Source: Fictibacillus phosphorivorans
Lineage (GTDB): Bacteria > Bacillota > Bacilli > Bacillales > Fictibacillaceae
DNA: 64,000 nucleotides
Direction of reading: 5' to 3'
NCBI RefSeq assembly: GCF_001619875.1
Contig: NZ_LRFC01000023.1
Coordinates: forward strand, 434,001-498,000
In this document: positions 30,947 through 40,243 of the stretch, piece after piece
How positions within the stretch are numbered: the stretch's first letter is position 1
Layout: the number at the start of each line of letters is the position of its first letter
Made by a program: the position numbers and the translations under genes
The notes under the pieces: generated by a model
The model's input: the letters and a program-made list of their open reading frames with translations, nothing else
Told to the model about the DNA's origin: nothing
The model's database searches: none

Positions 30947-32908
30947 TCAGAATGCTGACAAGTTCTCGTTATCTAGTATGTTTGTTTCTTCATTTATGCC
31001 AAACGCCACATGTTCTTCTATCCACTTACGGCGTGGTTCAACTTTATCTCCCATCAAGACAGAGACACGTTTTTCGGCACGGGCTGCATCATCTATACGT
31101 ACACGGATCAGCGTACGTGTGTCAGGATCCATCGTTGTTTCCCATAGCTGGTCGGCGTTCATCTCACCAAGACCTTTGTAACGCTGAATAATGTAGCCTT
31201 TTCCGATCTTTTTCTGAGCTTCTTTTAACTCATCTTCATCCCATGCATATTCGATGACTTCTTTCTTTCCTGTTCCTTTGCTCACTTTGTATAGAGGAGG
31301 AAGAGCAATAAACACTTTTCCTTCTTCAATAAGCGGCTTCATATAACGATAGAAGAACGTTAAAAGAAGAACCTGAATGTGCGCACCATCTGTATCCGCA
31401 TCAGTCATAATGACAATTTTATCGTAGTTCACATCTTTCAGTGTAAAATCAGAGCCTACTCCAGCGCCGATCGCATGGATGATTGTGTTGATTTCTTCGT
31501 TTTTAAAAATATCTGCAAGTTTTGCCTTTTCCGTGTTGATTACTTTACCACGAAGCGGCAAAATCGCCTGGAATTTACGGTCTCGTCCTTGCTTAGCAGA
31601 ACCTCCTGCAGAGTCACCCTCTACTAGGTACAATTCGTTACGCTCAGGATTCTTTGATGTAGCTGGGGTTAACTTACCACTCAGCATTGAATCTTTACGC
31701 TTGTTCTTCTTTCCGTTACGCGCATCTTCACGAGCCTTACGAGCTGCTTCACGAGCTTGAGCGGCTTTAATACTTTTACGGATGAGCATTTCACTAATTG
31801 CAGGATTTTCCTCAAGAAAATAAGCGAGTTTCCCAGCTACGACCGCATCAACGCTAGATCGTGCTTCACTCGTACCTAGTTTACTCTTCGTTTGCCCTTC
31901 AAACTGAAGAAATTCTTCAGGAATGCGTACGGAAACTACCGCTGTTAACCCTTCACGGATATCGGACCCATCCAGGTTCTTATCTTTCTCTTTCAACATG
32001 TTCGTTTTACGGGCATATTCGTTTATGCTTCTTGTAATCGCGGTTTTCGCACCAGATTCATGCGTTCCGCCGTCTTTTGTTCGAACATTGTTTACGAAGG
32101 ACAATACGTTTTCAGCATATCCATCGTTGTATTGAAACGCAAAATCAACTTCAATCTCGTTTTGTGTTCCTTCAAAACTTACGACAGAGTGTAGGGAATC
32201 TTTATCTTCGTTTAAATATTTTACGAAGGCTTCTAGACCTGTATCAAACTGAAACTCATCTTTTTCACCGTTACGGGCATCTTCCAGCACAATTTTAATG
32301 CCTTTTAACAAGAAAGCTGCTTCTCTAAGACGCTCGCTTAACGTTTCATAGTTATAGTTGATCGTAGAAAACATCGAATGATCTGGTTTGAAATGGACGG
32401 TCGTTCCAGATTTACGTGTGTTTCCGATCACTTCTAATGTTGTAACGGGCTTACCGCCATTCTCAAAACGCTGACGATAGGTTTTTCCATCACGATGGAT
32501 TGTTACTTCAAGCCATTCTGATAGCGCATTAACAACTGAAGCACCTACACCGTGAAGTCCTCCAGATGTCTTATATCCACCTTGTCCGAATTTACCTCCA
32601 GCGTGGAGGACGGTGAAAATGATCTCAGGAGTTGGTTTTCCGAGCTTATGCATCCCAGTTGGCATGCCCCGGCCATCGTCGGATACTGACACACTATTAT
32701 CTTTGTGAATTTTCACATGTATGTAATCACCGAATCCGCCTAAAGCTTCATCAACGGCGTTATCTACAATTTCATAAACGAGGTGATGCAAACCTCTGGC
32801 ATCCGTACTTCCAATATACATACCAGGACGCTTACGAACGGCTTCTAAACCTTCAAGCACCTGTATGGCATCATCGTTATATTCCATAAATGACTTCTTA
32901 CTTGCCAA
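30947..32908 (-). CDS. parE: DNA topoisomerase IV subunit B
   Basis: 653-aa ATPase subunit. GHKL motifs: EIVDNAVDEAL near residue 46, DDGRGMP near 77 and GLHGVGASVVNALS near 115-130. The TOPRIM domain has EGDSAGG near 430 and MTDADTDGAHI near 500. Start is TTG with AAGGAG 9 nt upstream. It forms an operon with parC. A LexA-like box overlaps its promoter region, so it may respond to DNA damage. Confidence 0.97.
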   Translation of the reverse strand: MASKKSFMEYNDDAIQVLEGLEAVRKRPGMYIGSTDARGLHHLVYEIVDNAVDEALGGFGDYIHVKIHKDNSVSVSDDGRGMPTGMHKLGKPTPEIIFTVLHAGGKFGQGGYKTSGGLHGVGASVVNALSEWLEVTIHRDGKTYRQRFENGGKPVTTLEVIGNTRKSGTTVHFKPDHSMFSTINYNYETLSERLREAAFLLKGIKIVLEDARNGEKDEFQFDTGLEAFVKYLNEDKDSLHSVVSFEGTQNEIEVDFAFQYNDGYAENVLSFVNNVRTKDGGTHESGAKTAITRSINEYARKTNMLKEKDKNLDGSDIREGLTAVVSVRIPEEFLQFEGQTKSKLGTSEARSSVDAVVAGKLAYFLEENPAISEMLIRKSIKAAQAREAARKAREDARNGKKNKRKDSMLSGKLTPATSKNPERNELYLVEGDSAGGSAKQGRDRKFQAILPLRGKVINTEKAKLADIFKNEEINTIIHAIGAGVGSDFTLKDVNYDKIVIMTDADTDGAHIQVLLLTFFYRYMKPLIEEGKVFIALPPLYKVSKGTGKKEVIEYAWDEDELKEAQKKIGKGYIIQRYKGLGEMNADQLWETTMDPDTRTLIRVRIDDAARAEKRVSVLMGDKVEPRRKWIEEHVAFGINEETNILDNENLSAF

Positions 32909-32951
32909 AATGTGTTGCTCCTTTCACGTTGCTGCAGTACTACTATAATAG

Positions 32952-32965
32952 CAGAACGTTTGTTT
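32952..32965 (-). promoter_or_regulatory. Possible LexA box at the parE promoter
   Basis: Minus strand GAAACAAACGTTCT compared with the Bacillus SOS consensus CGAACRNRYGTTYG: the inner positions match, the outer ones differ (about 11 of 14). A TATTAT -10-like box follows 3 bp downstream. Confidence 0.45.
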
Positions 32966-33080
32966 CTATACTACTGTTGTCTGTATATTCTCCTCTTATT
33001 TCTCGGTATATCGACCGAAAACCTTTAGCGTAAAAAAGAATATTGCTTATAAAAAAAGTGACAATGTAGTTAAGCATGGG

Positions 33081-33110
33081 AAAACCACCCGTTTGATTGC
33101 GGGTGGTTCA
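33081..33110 (-). terminator. Terminator of the CoA-binding protein gene
   Basis: AACCACCCG/CGGGTGGTT stem with an 8-nt loop and TTTT tail on the minus strand. Confidence 0.85.
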
Positions 33111-33113
33111 TTA

Positions 33114-33521
33114 CTACCGTATCATAGCATGTTCCACTTTAATGCACTTATCCATAATATAAGGAATCGTCGCACTTTGCAAAATCTCTTCTGCTTCTGC
33201 GCTGTATAAACCAAGCTGTGCCCAGAAAAAACCTGCTTTAATTTTAACTGCTGATTGGGCAACTTCTGGGAGAAATTCACTGCGTCTGAACACGTTGACG
33301 ATATCAACATGTCCTTCAACATCCTCAAGGGAAGCATATGCTTTTTGCCCTAAAACCTCAGTGACATTAGGATTCACGGGAATAATCTCATAACCTGCAT
33401 TCTGCATGTATTCTGAGACCATATAGGAAGTACGAAACGGCTGATCGGATAGACCGACAACAGCAATACGCTTTCTTAACTTTAATAAGTTCTGGATATC
33501 TTGTGTCGTTGCAGCTCCCAT
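33114..33521 (-). CDS. CoA-binding domain protein (YccU-like)
   Basis: 135 aa, a single Rossmann-type CoA-binding domain like that of succinyl-CoA synthetase alpha. The glycine-containing strand-loop IAVVGLSDQPFRTSYMV (residues 18-34), VNPNVTEVLGQKAY and the C-terminal GFFWAQLGLYSAEAEEI are characteristic of the YccU family. The cellular role is not established. AGGAGG lies upstream of the ATG and a terminator follows; single-gene unit. Confidence 0.9.
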   Translation of the reverse strand: MGAATTQDIQNLLKLRKRIAVVGLSDQPFRTSYMVSEYMQNAGYEIIPVNPNVTEVLGQKAYASLEDVEGHVDIVNVFRRSEFLPEVAQSAVKIKAGFFWAQLGLYSAEAEEILQSATIPYIMDKCIKVEHAMIR

Positions 33522-33590
33522 CTTTTCTTCCTCCTAATATCTTTTTATATAGTTTTAGACAAAATTCATACAAATGAAACATTTTCATGA

Positions 33591-33633
33591 AAAAGCCGGC
33601 ATTCTCGAATGCGTTTCGAGAGCCGCCGGCTTA
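33591..33633 (-). terminator. Terminator of the M32 carboxypeptidase gene
   Basis: AAGCCGGC and GCCGGCTT form the base of a long hairpin with an inner TCTCGAAACGCATTCGAGA stem, then TTTTTC on the minus strand. Confidence 0.88.
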
Positions 33634-33640
33634 TGGAAGA

Positions 33641-35161
33641 TTATCCGTTTAAGCGGTAAATATCGCTATACTTTTTCTCAAAATAAGCGATCAGGTGATC
33701 TGGATTCAATCCTTCTCCTGTTACATCTTTTAGAATTTCAATCGGCTTCTTCATCTTACCGTACTGATGCACATTTTTCGTTAACCATTCTTTGATCGGC
33801 AGAAGATTACCAGACTCTACAAGTGCATCGAAGTCAGGAATGTCGTTCAGCATAGCATTTTTCAGCTGTGCCGCATAAATGTAGCCTAAAGCGTAAGACG
33901 GGAAGTAACCGAAGCTTCCGCCTGACCAGTGAACATCTTGAAGCACACCTTCAGCATCATTTTTCGGAGTTACACCAATATATTCTTGCATTTTTTCGTT
34001 CCAAATACGTGGAAGATCCTTCACTTCAATCTCATCGTTGAACAAACCTTTTTCAATTTCATAACGAACGATAACGTGAAGCGGATATGTCATCTCATCT
34101 GCTTCAATACGAATGAGTGATGGCTCAACCACATTAATGGAACGGTAGAAATCTTCAAGTTCTACTCCGTTAAACTGTGCACCAGAAACGTTCTTTAACA
34201 TAGCATAATGATTCTTCCAGAAACCAAAGTGACGGCCTACAAAGTTTTCCCAGAACAGAGATTGAGACTCATGTATCCCCATCGAAGTACCCGTTGCAAG
34301 AGGTGTTCCAACAAGCTCTTCAGAAATATTTTGCTCATAAAGCGCGTGTCCGCCCTCGTGGATCGTTCCGAATACAGCTGTACGGAAGTCATTCTCCATA
34401 TATTTTGTTGTAACACGTACATCCCCAGGGTTCAAACCGATCGCAAACGGATGAACCGTTTCATCTAGACGGCCAGAATCGAAGTCATAGCCCATGTCTT
34501 TTAAAACATGCAGACTGAATTCTTTTTGCTTATCTTTTGGGAAATGGTCAAACAAGAACTTCGTATCAGGCTGACCTGCTTCAGTCACTTTTTGAAGAAG
34601 AGGGACGATACGGTCACGCAGCTTAGAGAATGTCTCATCTAAGATCTCAACCGTTACGCCTGGCTCATACATATCTAAAAGCGTGTTGTACTTATTGCCT
34701 TCATAGCCCCAATACTCAATAAATTTCTTGTTGAATTCAACAAGCTTTTCTAAGTAAGGCTGGAATAGGGAGAAATCAGATGCGTTCTTCGCTTCTTCCC
34801 AAACGGTTTCAGCCTTTGATTGTAAGATCACATATTCTTTAAATTCAGCTGGAGGAATCTTGGCATTTCGCTCATAATCCTTTTTCACTTCTTCTAACGT
34901 CTTTTTCGTAACGTCAGACAACGAATCCTGAACTTCTGGTTTTGATAGTTCTTCAATATAATTTTTCATTTCCTCAGATGTAGACATTGCGAATACATCG
35001 GAAGATAATGTTCCGATTACTTCAGAGCGTTGTTCTACCCCTTTTTTAGGAGCTCCGGTACGAAGATCCCAATACATTAGCCCGATCGCTTCGTTTACAT
35101 GCACCATTTTTTTTACATAAACTAAGAATTCTTTTTCAACAGTTAATTTAGTTTGCGTCAT
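33641..35161 (-). CDS. ypwA: M32 metallocarboxypeptidase (YpwA/Taq type)
   Basis: 506-aa cytosolic zinc carboxypeptidase. The HEGGH motif (268-272) provides two zinc ligands and the catalytic glutamate. Other M32 signatures are TGTSMGIHESQSLFWENFVG, which supplies the third ligand, and FGYFPSYALGYIYAAQ near the C terminus. It matches B. subtilis YpwA in length. GGATGGAAAG precedes the ATG. It removes C-terminal residues from peptides; the physiological substrate is unknown. Confidence 0.95.
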   Translation of the reverse strand: MTQTKLTVEKEFLVYVKKMVHVNEAIGLMYWDLRTGAPKKGVEQRSEVIGTLSSDVFAMSTSEEMKNYIEELSKPEVQDSLSDVTKKTLEEVKKDYERNAKIPPAEFKEYVILQSKAETVWEEAKNASDFSLFQPYLEKLVEFNKKFIEYWGYEGNKYNTLLDMYEPGVTVEILDETFSKLRDRIVPLLQKVTEAGQPDTKFLFDHFPKDKQKEFSLHVLKDMGYDFDSGRLDETVHPFAIGLNPGDVRVTTKYMENDFRTAVFGTIHEGGHALYEQNISEELVGTPLATGTSMGIHESQSLFWENFVGRHFGFWKNHYAMLKNVSGAQFNGVELEDFYRSINVVEPSLIRIEADEMTYPLHVIVRYEIEKGLFNDEIEVKDLPRIWNEKMQEYIGVTPKNDAEGVLQDVHWSGGSFGYFPSYALGYIYAAQLKNAMLNDIPDFDALVESGNLLPIKEWLTKNVHQYGKMKKPIEILKDVTGEGLNPDHLIAYFEKKYSDIYRLNG

Positions 35162-35257
35162 TTAACTTTCCATCCTTTCACGGTTTCATATATAAAACAT
35201 ACCGTTATAAGAATTCGTGACGCAATAAAAAAGTCCTGCTGGTCGATTTTATTTTTT

Positions 35258-35437
35258 CTAAAAATCTTCCTTAAACATTTCAGCATATGTCGCAAAGGAT
35301 GGATCAATACTGTTTACGTGCCCAATTGATTGATGAAGCACATTTTGTATTTCTTCTTTATGATGATCTGCTAAGTGTGGTTGAAGGTTGTGAAATGCCT
35401 TTTTGATGCTATCTAAATGGCTGTATTGTGTGTACAT
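35258..35437 (-). CDS. Small hypothetical protein
   Basis: 59 aa, histidine-rich and helical (MYTQYSHLDSIKKAFHNLQP, then HLADHHKEEIQNVLHQ). Seven histidines fall in the first 40 residues. AGGT lies 8 nt before the ATG. No domain recognised and no signal or membrane segment. Upstream, beyond about 200 bp, is the second 21-bp array. Codon use resembles the neighbouring genes, so it is probably a real gene. Confidence 0.55.
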   Translation of the reverse strand: MYTQYSHLDSIKKAFHNLQPHLADHHKEEIQNVLHQSIGHVNSIDPSFATYAEMFKEDF

Positions 35438-35633
35438 TAGTCTAACCTGCCTTTGTTTAGTAGTTAGGCATAGTATGTACAGGTTGTTATGTATAATAAA
35501 CTGATTCTTTTATCGCATTTTGACACCTTATTTCGTGGGTAGTTGATAATAAATGAAGAAAACATGTACGGTACGTGAAATTATATGAGTGAACATTAAA
35601 AAAAGGCGAGCTCTGGGTGAGCCAGCCTGTAAT

Positions 35634-35780
35634 TTATTATGAATTTCCGCTTCATTTCCATCAATTCTGCCACTCAATCCACAAGTTATGCCCTACAATC
35701 CACAAATTCCGCATCTCAATCCACGAGTTTTGCCTCTTAATCCACGAATTTTAGCCTTTTATCCACGAGTCTGCATTCTG
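35634..35780. repeat. 21-bp-period tandem array 2
   Basis: Seven units of exactly 21 bp, the last five starting at 35676, 35697, 35718, 35739 and 35760, each with TCCAC[AG]A followed by GTTTTGCC-like text; the first two are more diverged. It lies downstream of ypsC. No ORF spans it. The remainder of 35438-35835 holds no gene that I can support. Confidence 0.8.
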
Positions 35781-35835
35781 CGACACCGTACGACATAAAT
35801 ACTTATCACCAGCACCGCCTATTTATTCGTCAACT

Positions 35836-36984
35836 TTACGATTGCTGCTGTCTAGGTGGACGCTTCCCGAAGTATTGGTAATAGTCTGTCTTTAAATCAC
35901 CGTTGTACAGTTTACGTTTTTTAGTTGCTGATCTGCCGTAATACTCCTCAAACTGTTCATTTGAAGTAATCACATAAACACTCCACGTATCATAGGGTTT
36001 CATCGCATGACCTAGATCACGATATAACTGTGCTACTTCTTCTCTTTCCCCGAGTCGTTCTCCATATGGTGGATTCGTTACAAGACAGCCGTAATCTTTT
36101 CTTGTTGTGAAATCACGAACTTGCATCTGTTTAAACGTGATAAAACCTTCGAAACCAGCTTCGTTCGCATTGTTCTTAGATAGTTCAACCATCTTATGGT
36201 CGATATCAGAGCCTTGAATATCAAGAGGAAGGTCATACTTTGCGACATCTTGCGCTTCACTAACGGCTTCGTACCACACTTTTTTGTCAATCCAGTTCCA
36301 GTTTTCAGAAGCAAATTCACGGTTTAGACCTGGTGCGATGTTTTGCCCGATCATCGCCGCTTCAATCGGAAGTGTCCCTGATCCACAGAACGGGTCAGCA
36401 AATGGTTTATCTGGTGTCCAGTTCGTCAGCATGATAAGCGCTGCTGCCATTGTCTCTTTAATCGGTGCCCCACTGTGAAGTTCACGGTAACCGCGTTTAT
36501 GAAGACCTGTCCCACTCGTATCAAGCGTTAATGTTGCAATATCTTTATGGATCGCAACTTCAATTCGATACAATGCCCCGTCTTCAGGAAACCATGTTTT
36601 ACGGTTGTATGCCGTTTTTAAGTTGTCGACTACTGCTTTCTTTACGATCGCCTGACAGTCAGATACGGAGAAAAGCTTTGATTTCACCGATCTGCCGATT
36701 ACAGGGAATTCTCCGTCCTCAGGGATAAAATCAGCCCAAGGCAGTGCTTTTGTTTTTTCAAACAATTCATCAAACGTTTCTGCTCTAAATTCACCTACTA
36801 CAAGCTTAACGCGGTCAGCTGTACGCAGCCATAGGTTAGCTTTTACAAGCGTTTTCTCATCACCATCAAAATACACTTTTCCGTTTTCTACTTTTACGTT
36901 CTCAAAACCTAATGCACGCACTTCATTCGCTACAAGGGCCTCTAGTCCCATAGCAGCTGTCGCGAGCAGACGTAATTGTGCCAT
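35836..36984 (-). CDS. ypsC: THUMP-domain rRNA/RNA N-methyltransferase (YpsC)
   Basis: 382 aa. An N-terminal ferredoxin-like/THUMP region (1-160) is followed by a Rossmann methyltransferase with DPFCGSGTLPIEAAM (SAM motif, about residue 200) and NPPYGERLG (catalytic motif IV, about 297). This is the RlmL/YpsC class, likely methylating a guanine in 23S rRNA. Gene order gpsB-rnpB-ypsC matches B. subtilis. AAGGAG lies 9 nt before the ATG. Confidence 0.93.
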   Translation of the reverse strand: MAQLRLLATAAMGLEALVANEVRALGFENVKVENGKVYFDGDEKTLVKANLWLRTADRVKLVVGEFRAETFDELFEKTKALPWADFIPEDGEFPVIGRSVKSKLFSVSDCQAIVKKAVVDNLKTAYNRKTWFPEDGALYRIEVAIHKDIATLTLDTSGTGLHKRGYRELHSGAPIKETMAAALIMLTNWTPDKPFADPFCGSGTLPIEAAMIGQNIAPGLNREFASENWNWIDKKVWYEAVSEAQDVAKYDLPLDIQGSDIDHKMVELSKNNANEAGFEGFITFKQMQVRDFTTRKDYGCLVTNPPYGERLGEREEVAQLYRDLGHAMKPYDTWSVYVITSNEQFEEYYGRSATKKRKLYNGDLKTDYYQYFGKRPPRQQQS

Positions 36985-37064
36985 ATTATAAAACTCCTTA
37001 CTCTTCTTGCATGTAGTATTGTTAACAGTATACCCTTAAACTCAGTCTCTTTTTTATGTAAAAT

Positions 37065-37093
37065 AGAAAAAGCCCCGGTAAACGGGGCCCTCA
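37065..37093 (-). terminator. Terminator of rnpB
   Basis: GGGCCCCGTTTACCGGGGCT hairpin followed by TTTTTC on the minus strand. Confidence 0.88.
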
Positions 37094-37107
37094 TTCAGCT
37101 TTAATTT

Positions 37108-37533
37108 AGGTACCAATAACGTTCTGTAAGCCATGTTCTGTTCCTTAGTACTGCATGCGGCTATTCGCCTCGTACACCGGTGGTAATCATCTATCTACAA
37201 AAAGCCTTAGCTTTTTGTTCTCCCATTCGTTCAATTCCGAAGTGGGAAACTCCCCTACCATAATTTGGGTTTCTCGCTCGTGGGGTTTACCTCGTTCCAC
37301 TCCCTCTGTTTCCATTGGGACTACGTCACTGTGGCACTTTCAAAGTATTAACACCATATCCAAAGGACTTAGGTGCGTTCCCTGCCGTTAACCCAGTAAG
37401 CTCAATAGAGCAAACCAAGATACCCTGGCTTATTTTTTGGCCAGGCACGATCATTACGGTCATCTCAGATCCGTGCGAGCATGGACTTTCCTCTAAACCT
37501 AAAAGGTCCAGCGATTACCCGAACGTTATTGAT
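37108..37533 (-). ncRNA. rnpB: RNase P RNA, Bacillus (B) type
   Basis: Catalytic RNA that trims tRNA 5' ends. On the minus strand it begins near AACGTTCGGGTAATCGCTGG, contains the universal GAGGAAAGTCCATGCTCGCA core, and ends with the complementary GGCTTACAGAACGTTATT that closes P1. About 425 nt; ends are estimated by alignment to the B. subtilis RNA from memory and may be off by a few bases. It lies between gpsB and ypsC, as in B. subtilis. Confidence 0.96.
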
Positions 37534-37603
37534 TTAAGTTTTTTAAAAGCAAGATTCATTATAGCATGCAAAACTCATAAAAACAAATGGATAAAAACTG
37601 GAA

Positions 37604-37918
37604 TCAATCGTATAATTTGCTGCCAAAAACATGTTTTTCCAAGTTAGACAAACGCTGAAGGATATCGGAGTTCGTCGTGCTTGAAGTTACTGCGGGCATT
37701 CTTCGTGTCTGCTGATGATCAGAAGAATTCTGAGCTTCTCTGCGCAGTCGATTGTTTTCTTGGACAACTGCATCGTATTCTTTTTGGAAGTTTTCGTAAT
37801 CCTTAATGATAAGATCTAAGAATTTGTCTACTTCGTCTTGATCATAGCCACGGAAGCCTTGTTTAAAGTCTTTTTCTAATATTTCTTTCGCCGTTAAATG
37901 AAAACGTTGTTCACTCAT
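37604..37918 (-). CDS. gpsB: Cell division regulator GpsB
   Basis: 104-aa DivIVA-like protein. The N-terminal membrane-curvature/lipid-binding domain has LTAKEILEKDFKQGFRGYDQ, followed by DEVDKFLDLIIKDY, then a coiled coil, an unstructured linker and a C-terminal trimerising segment (ILQRLSNLEKHVFG). It shuttles penicillin-binding proteins between sidewall and septum. The ATG at 37918 has GAGGTGA upstream; the 20 codons in frame before it include this site and are not coding. Confidence 0.95.
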   Translation of the reverse strand: MSEQRFHLTAKEILEKDFKQGFRGYDQDEVDKFLDLIIKDYENFQKEYDAVVQENNRLRREAQNSSDHQQTRRMPAVTSSTTNSDILQRLSNLEKHVFGSKLYD

Positions 37919-37996
37919 GTGAATCACCTCACACAAAGATTCTAAAATTATTTTTTCATTACATGACCTAAATGTCAATTTCTTTCTACTTTACTC

Positions 37997-38563
37997 TTAC
38001 TTATTCATATTTCGATTATATTGTTCTTCTTGTACGAGAACATCTAAGTCATAAGGAGTAATATAGAATATTTCGTACGAATTGTCCATTTCCTGCTTTT
38101 GTTTGGCCGCATCGAGATAATACTTCGGCGAACCATCCTTTTCTTCGTCGTATAAGAGCAGTATAGCGTCACTTTTCTGCACAAGAAACTGATTCTTCAC
38201 ACGCAGCTGTCCAGGCGACTCATAAGGCTTCCTGCTTACAGAATCCACAAAATCTGCTCCAGCTAAAATTTCATGATATTTTTCTTGTACATTTTCTTTC
38301 CAGCGAGCTTCTTGCTCTAAAAACGGGGTTAAAACGGCAAGCTTCAGATCAGCGTACTCCAGCTGCAGCTCGAACACCACTTCTGCTGCCCACATTTCCA
38401 CACCAGGCTGACCGCTGATGATGACCCATTCTAACCCTTCGTCTAGTAAAGAAATGATTCTGTTTCGAAGTGCTTTTTTTATGTAGTATACCCCTTCATG
38501 CTTATCACTAAAGATACCCAGCTCATGAGCTTTGTAACCGCTGATGAGTAACGTTTGCAGCAT
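37997..38563 (-). CDS. ypsA: YpsA, SLOG-type DUF1273 protein
   Basis: 188 aa. Rossmann-like SLOG fold with SGYKAHELGIF near residue 8, ISGQPGVEMWAAEV around 50-63, and FLVQKSDAILLLYDEEKDGSPKY (in two parts: FLVQKSDAILLLYDEE, KDGSPKY) near 127-150. YpsA neighbours gpsB in B. subtilis and affects cell division; a nucleotide ligand such as ADP-ribose is proposed for the family. The ATG has GGGGGT about 10 nt upstream. Confidence 0.93.
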   Translation of the reverse strand: MLQTLLISGYKAHELGIFSDKHEGVYYIKKALRNRIISLLDEGLEWVIISGQPGVEMWAAEVVFELQLEYADLKLAVLTPFLEQEARWKENVQEKYHEILAGADFVDSVSRKPYESPGQLRVKNQFLVQKSDAILLLYDEEKDGSPKYYLDAAKQKQEMDNSYEIFYITPYDLDVLVQEEQYNRNMNK

Positions 38564-38587
38564 TTTAAATGTAACCCCCTGTTAATG

Positions 38588-38618
38588 AAAACACCCGGCT
38601 TCATCCTTAGCCGGGCTT
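38588..38618 (-). terminator. Terminator upstream of ypsA
   Basis: CCCGGCT/AGCCGGG stem with an 8-nt loop followed by GTTTTC on the minus strand. It would end transcription from the small membrane-peptide gene. Confidence 0.75.
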
Positions 38619-38622
38619 TCCA

Positions 38623-38730
38623 TTAAAAGTTTTGTGTTGAGTGACTGATTTCATTGCCAATCATGAGCGTTAAACCAACTACAACAAAAAATAGAACGAC
38701 AATCCACTGCTTCACGTACCATCTCTCCAT
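38623..38730 (-). CDS. Possible small single-span membrane peptide
   Basis: 35 aa: MERWYVKQ, one transmembrane helix (WIVVLFFVVVGLTLMIGN) and a short polar tail. No clear ribosome binding site precedes the ATG at 38730, and the frame is open further upstream without a better start. A terminator directly follows, suggesting that something here is transcribed. Weakly supported. Confidence 0.4.
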   Translation of the reverse strand: MERWYVKQWIVVLFFVVVGLTLMIGNEISHSTQNF

Positions 38731-38977
38731 AGCATAAAATATATCATTTCCCTCTTTGCTTTTCGGGTTATTTTGCGAAAACAATCGAACAACACAGAAT
38801 ATTGACGAAAACCACGTAGAAATATGAGGTTTCATGGCGTATTTTGCGCTTACCCGGGGAATAAAAAGAGGGGAAATTTATTTTCTTAGGAACATTTCCA
38901 TGTCCTCTCTTATTCTACAAAAAACAAGGGTAAATGAGAAGAGATATTTTCAACAAATTCATAAATTTGACGAATTT

Positions 38978-40243
38978 TTACGAATATTGGATGATACGTT
39001 GTTCTAATCGTTCGATTCTTTTTGCTAAAGCTCGTTTTTCCTGGTCTTCTTTCCTCTTTGTTAATCTTTTTTTACCTTTCCAGACGTTATATGCCGAAAC
39101 GGCAAAATGAAGCGCTTTTACATAATCTTTTTGTACATGCTCATAATATTTAGAAAGCTCTACTGCAGGCTCTTCATCCATCTCATTTTCACGAAGCAGT
39201 TCATGCCAGTATCGAACGGAAATTTCGATCTTATTTTGCTTTTTGTAAAGAGCAGCAAGTGATTTTTTTGATTGAAATGGATGAGAGGTCCCCGTTTGAA
39301 GCACTTCATTGTAAAGAGCTGTAGCCCATTCTATTTCATTCAACGATTCAAACCATCGTGCGGCTTCATACGTTTCCTTCTCTGTCCGGAAACAATTTCC
39401 CGTCACAACGCCAGACATGTGTGTAAAGAGTGTGATTAACGATAATACATCCCACTCATTATGCCGAAATACCCCTTCAAGCAGCGAGGGATCTCCTTCG
39501 TTGCAATATTGAAAATAAAGCATCGGAGCTAAAAATCCAGGAGTGTCATGTATCCGATTTACGCCTAGTATTTCTTTTTCAACAACTGAAAGCTTCACTG
39601 CGGGCAGTGTTTCTTTCCAAAGCCTTCTTGCACCATGTAACAGATCGAAGTGACCAAACTCTGGTAACGATGGAACATAATCGCGAATTAGCGTATGCCG
39701 TGTTTTTACTTGTGGCCAATCAAACGATTTCCCGTTATAGGTTACAAGGTTTCGCAATTCTTTCACATGATTCAAAAAATAATGATAAAGAGCCACTTCT
39801 GATCCCGGTCCAGGCAAGAAAAACTGATGAACCAATACGTGATCTTCTTTTATTTGGCTCATTCCAAGCATAAAGATCGTATTACCAGCGCCACCGCTTA
39901 AACCCGTTGTCTCTGTATCAAAGAACAAAAGCTCAGAGACATCAAGACCCTTCGCATTGAGTGGATGATGGGCATTAACCTCCTGCCATTGTGCCACTGC
40001 ATTCTTCACATCAGAAAATTGATAGCGACCCCATACTTGATCGATTGGATATTGCACTTTTCGGATGATGCAATAATCATCTTCAAAAAAATAGGGTGAT
40101 GCGCCAAACTTCTCCCAATATTCGGCATGATCAATTTTAGGATTCTTTTGCGTATCAGGTTGTGCTTTTGTTTGAATAGGGGGTGCTGAGACAGGATTAG
40201 CCATATGCTTTTTAAGCCGCTTCAGTTTATTTTGAATCGACAT
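38978..40243 (-). CDS. mrfB: DnaQ-like exonuclease MrfB (YprB)
   Basis: 421 aa. The RNase H-like 3'-5' exonuclease domain has motif I FFDTETTGLSGGAGN (about residue 107), LVTYNGKSFDWP with the motif II aspartate (about 170) and the later HNEWDVLSL region. A C-terminal helical repeat region follows. YprB partners YprA in an excision pathway for mitomycin C lesions in B. subtilis. Its start overlaps the end of the helicase gene by 17 bp, indicating translational coupling. Confidence 0.93.
   Translation of the reverse strand: MSIQNKLKRLKKHMANPVSAPPIQTKAQPDTQKNPKIDHAEYWEKFGASPYFFEDDYCIIRKVQYPIDQVWGRYQFSDVKNAVAQWQEVNAHHPLNAKGLDVSELLFFDTETTGLSGGAGNTIFMLGMSQIKEDHVLVHQFFLPGPGSEVALYHYFLNHVKELRNLVTYNGKSFDWPQVKTRHTLIRDYVPSLPEFGHFDLLHGARRLWKETLPAVKLSVVEKEILGVNRIHDTPGFLAPMLYFQYCNEGDPSLLEGVFRHNEWDVLSLITLFTHMSGVVTGNCFRTEKETYEAARWFESLNEIEWATALYNEVLQTGTSHPFQSKKSLAALYKKQNKIEISVRYWHELLRENEMDEEPAVELSKYYEHVQKDYVKALHFAVSAYNVWKGKKRLTKRKEDQEKRALAKRIERLEQRIIQYS

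Noticed and set aside
35634-35780. Protein-coding seven-residue repeats
   Set aside because: 21 bp would equal seven codons, but no frame stays open across the array with a start and ribosome binding site.
37085-37647. Plus-strand reading frames of 78 and 110 codons
   Set aside because: They lie antisense to the RNase P RNA gene, whose conserved core is clear on the minus strand.
38731-38835. N-terminal extension of the small membrane peptide
   Set aside because: The extra 35 codons have no ribosome binding site and odd composition; only the hydrophobic 35-aa part is kept, with low confidence.
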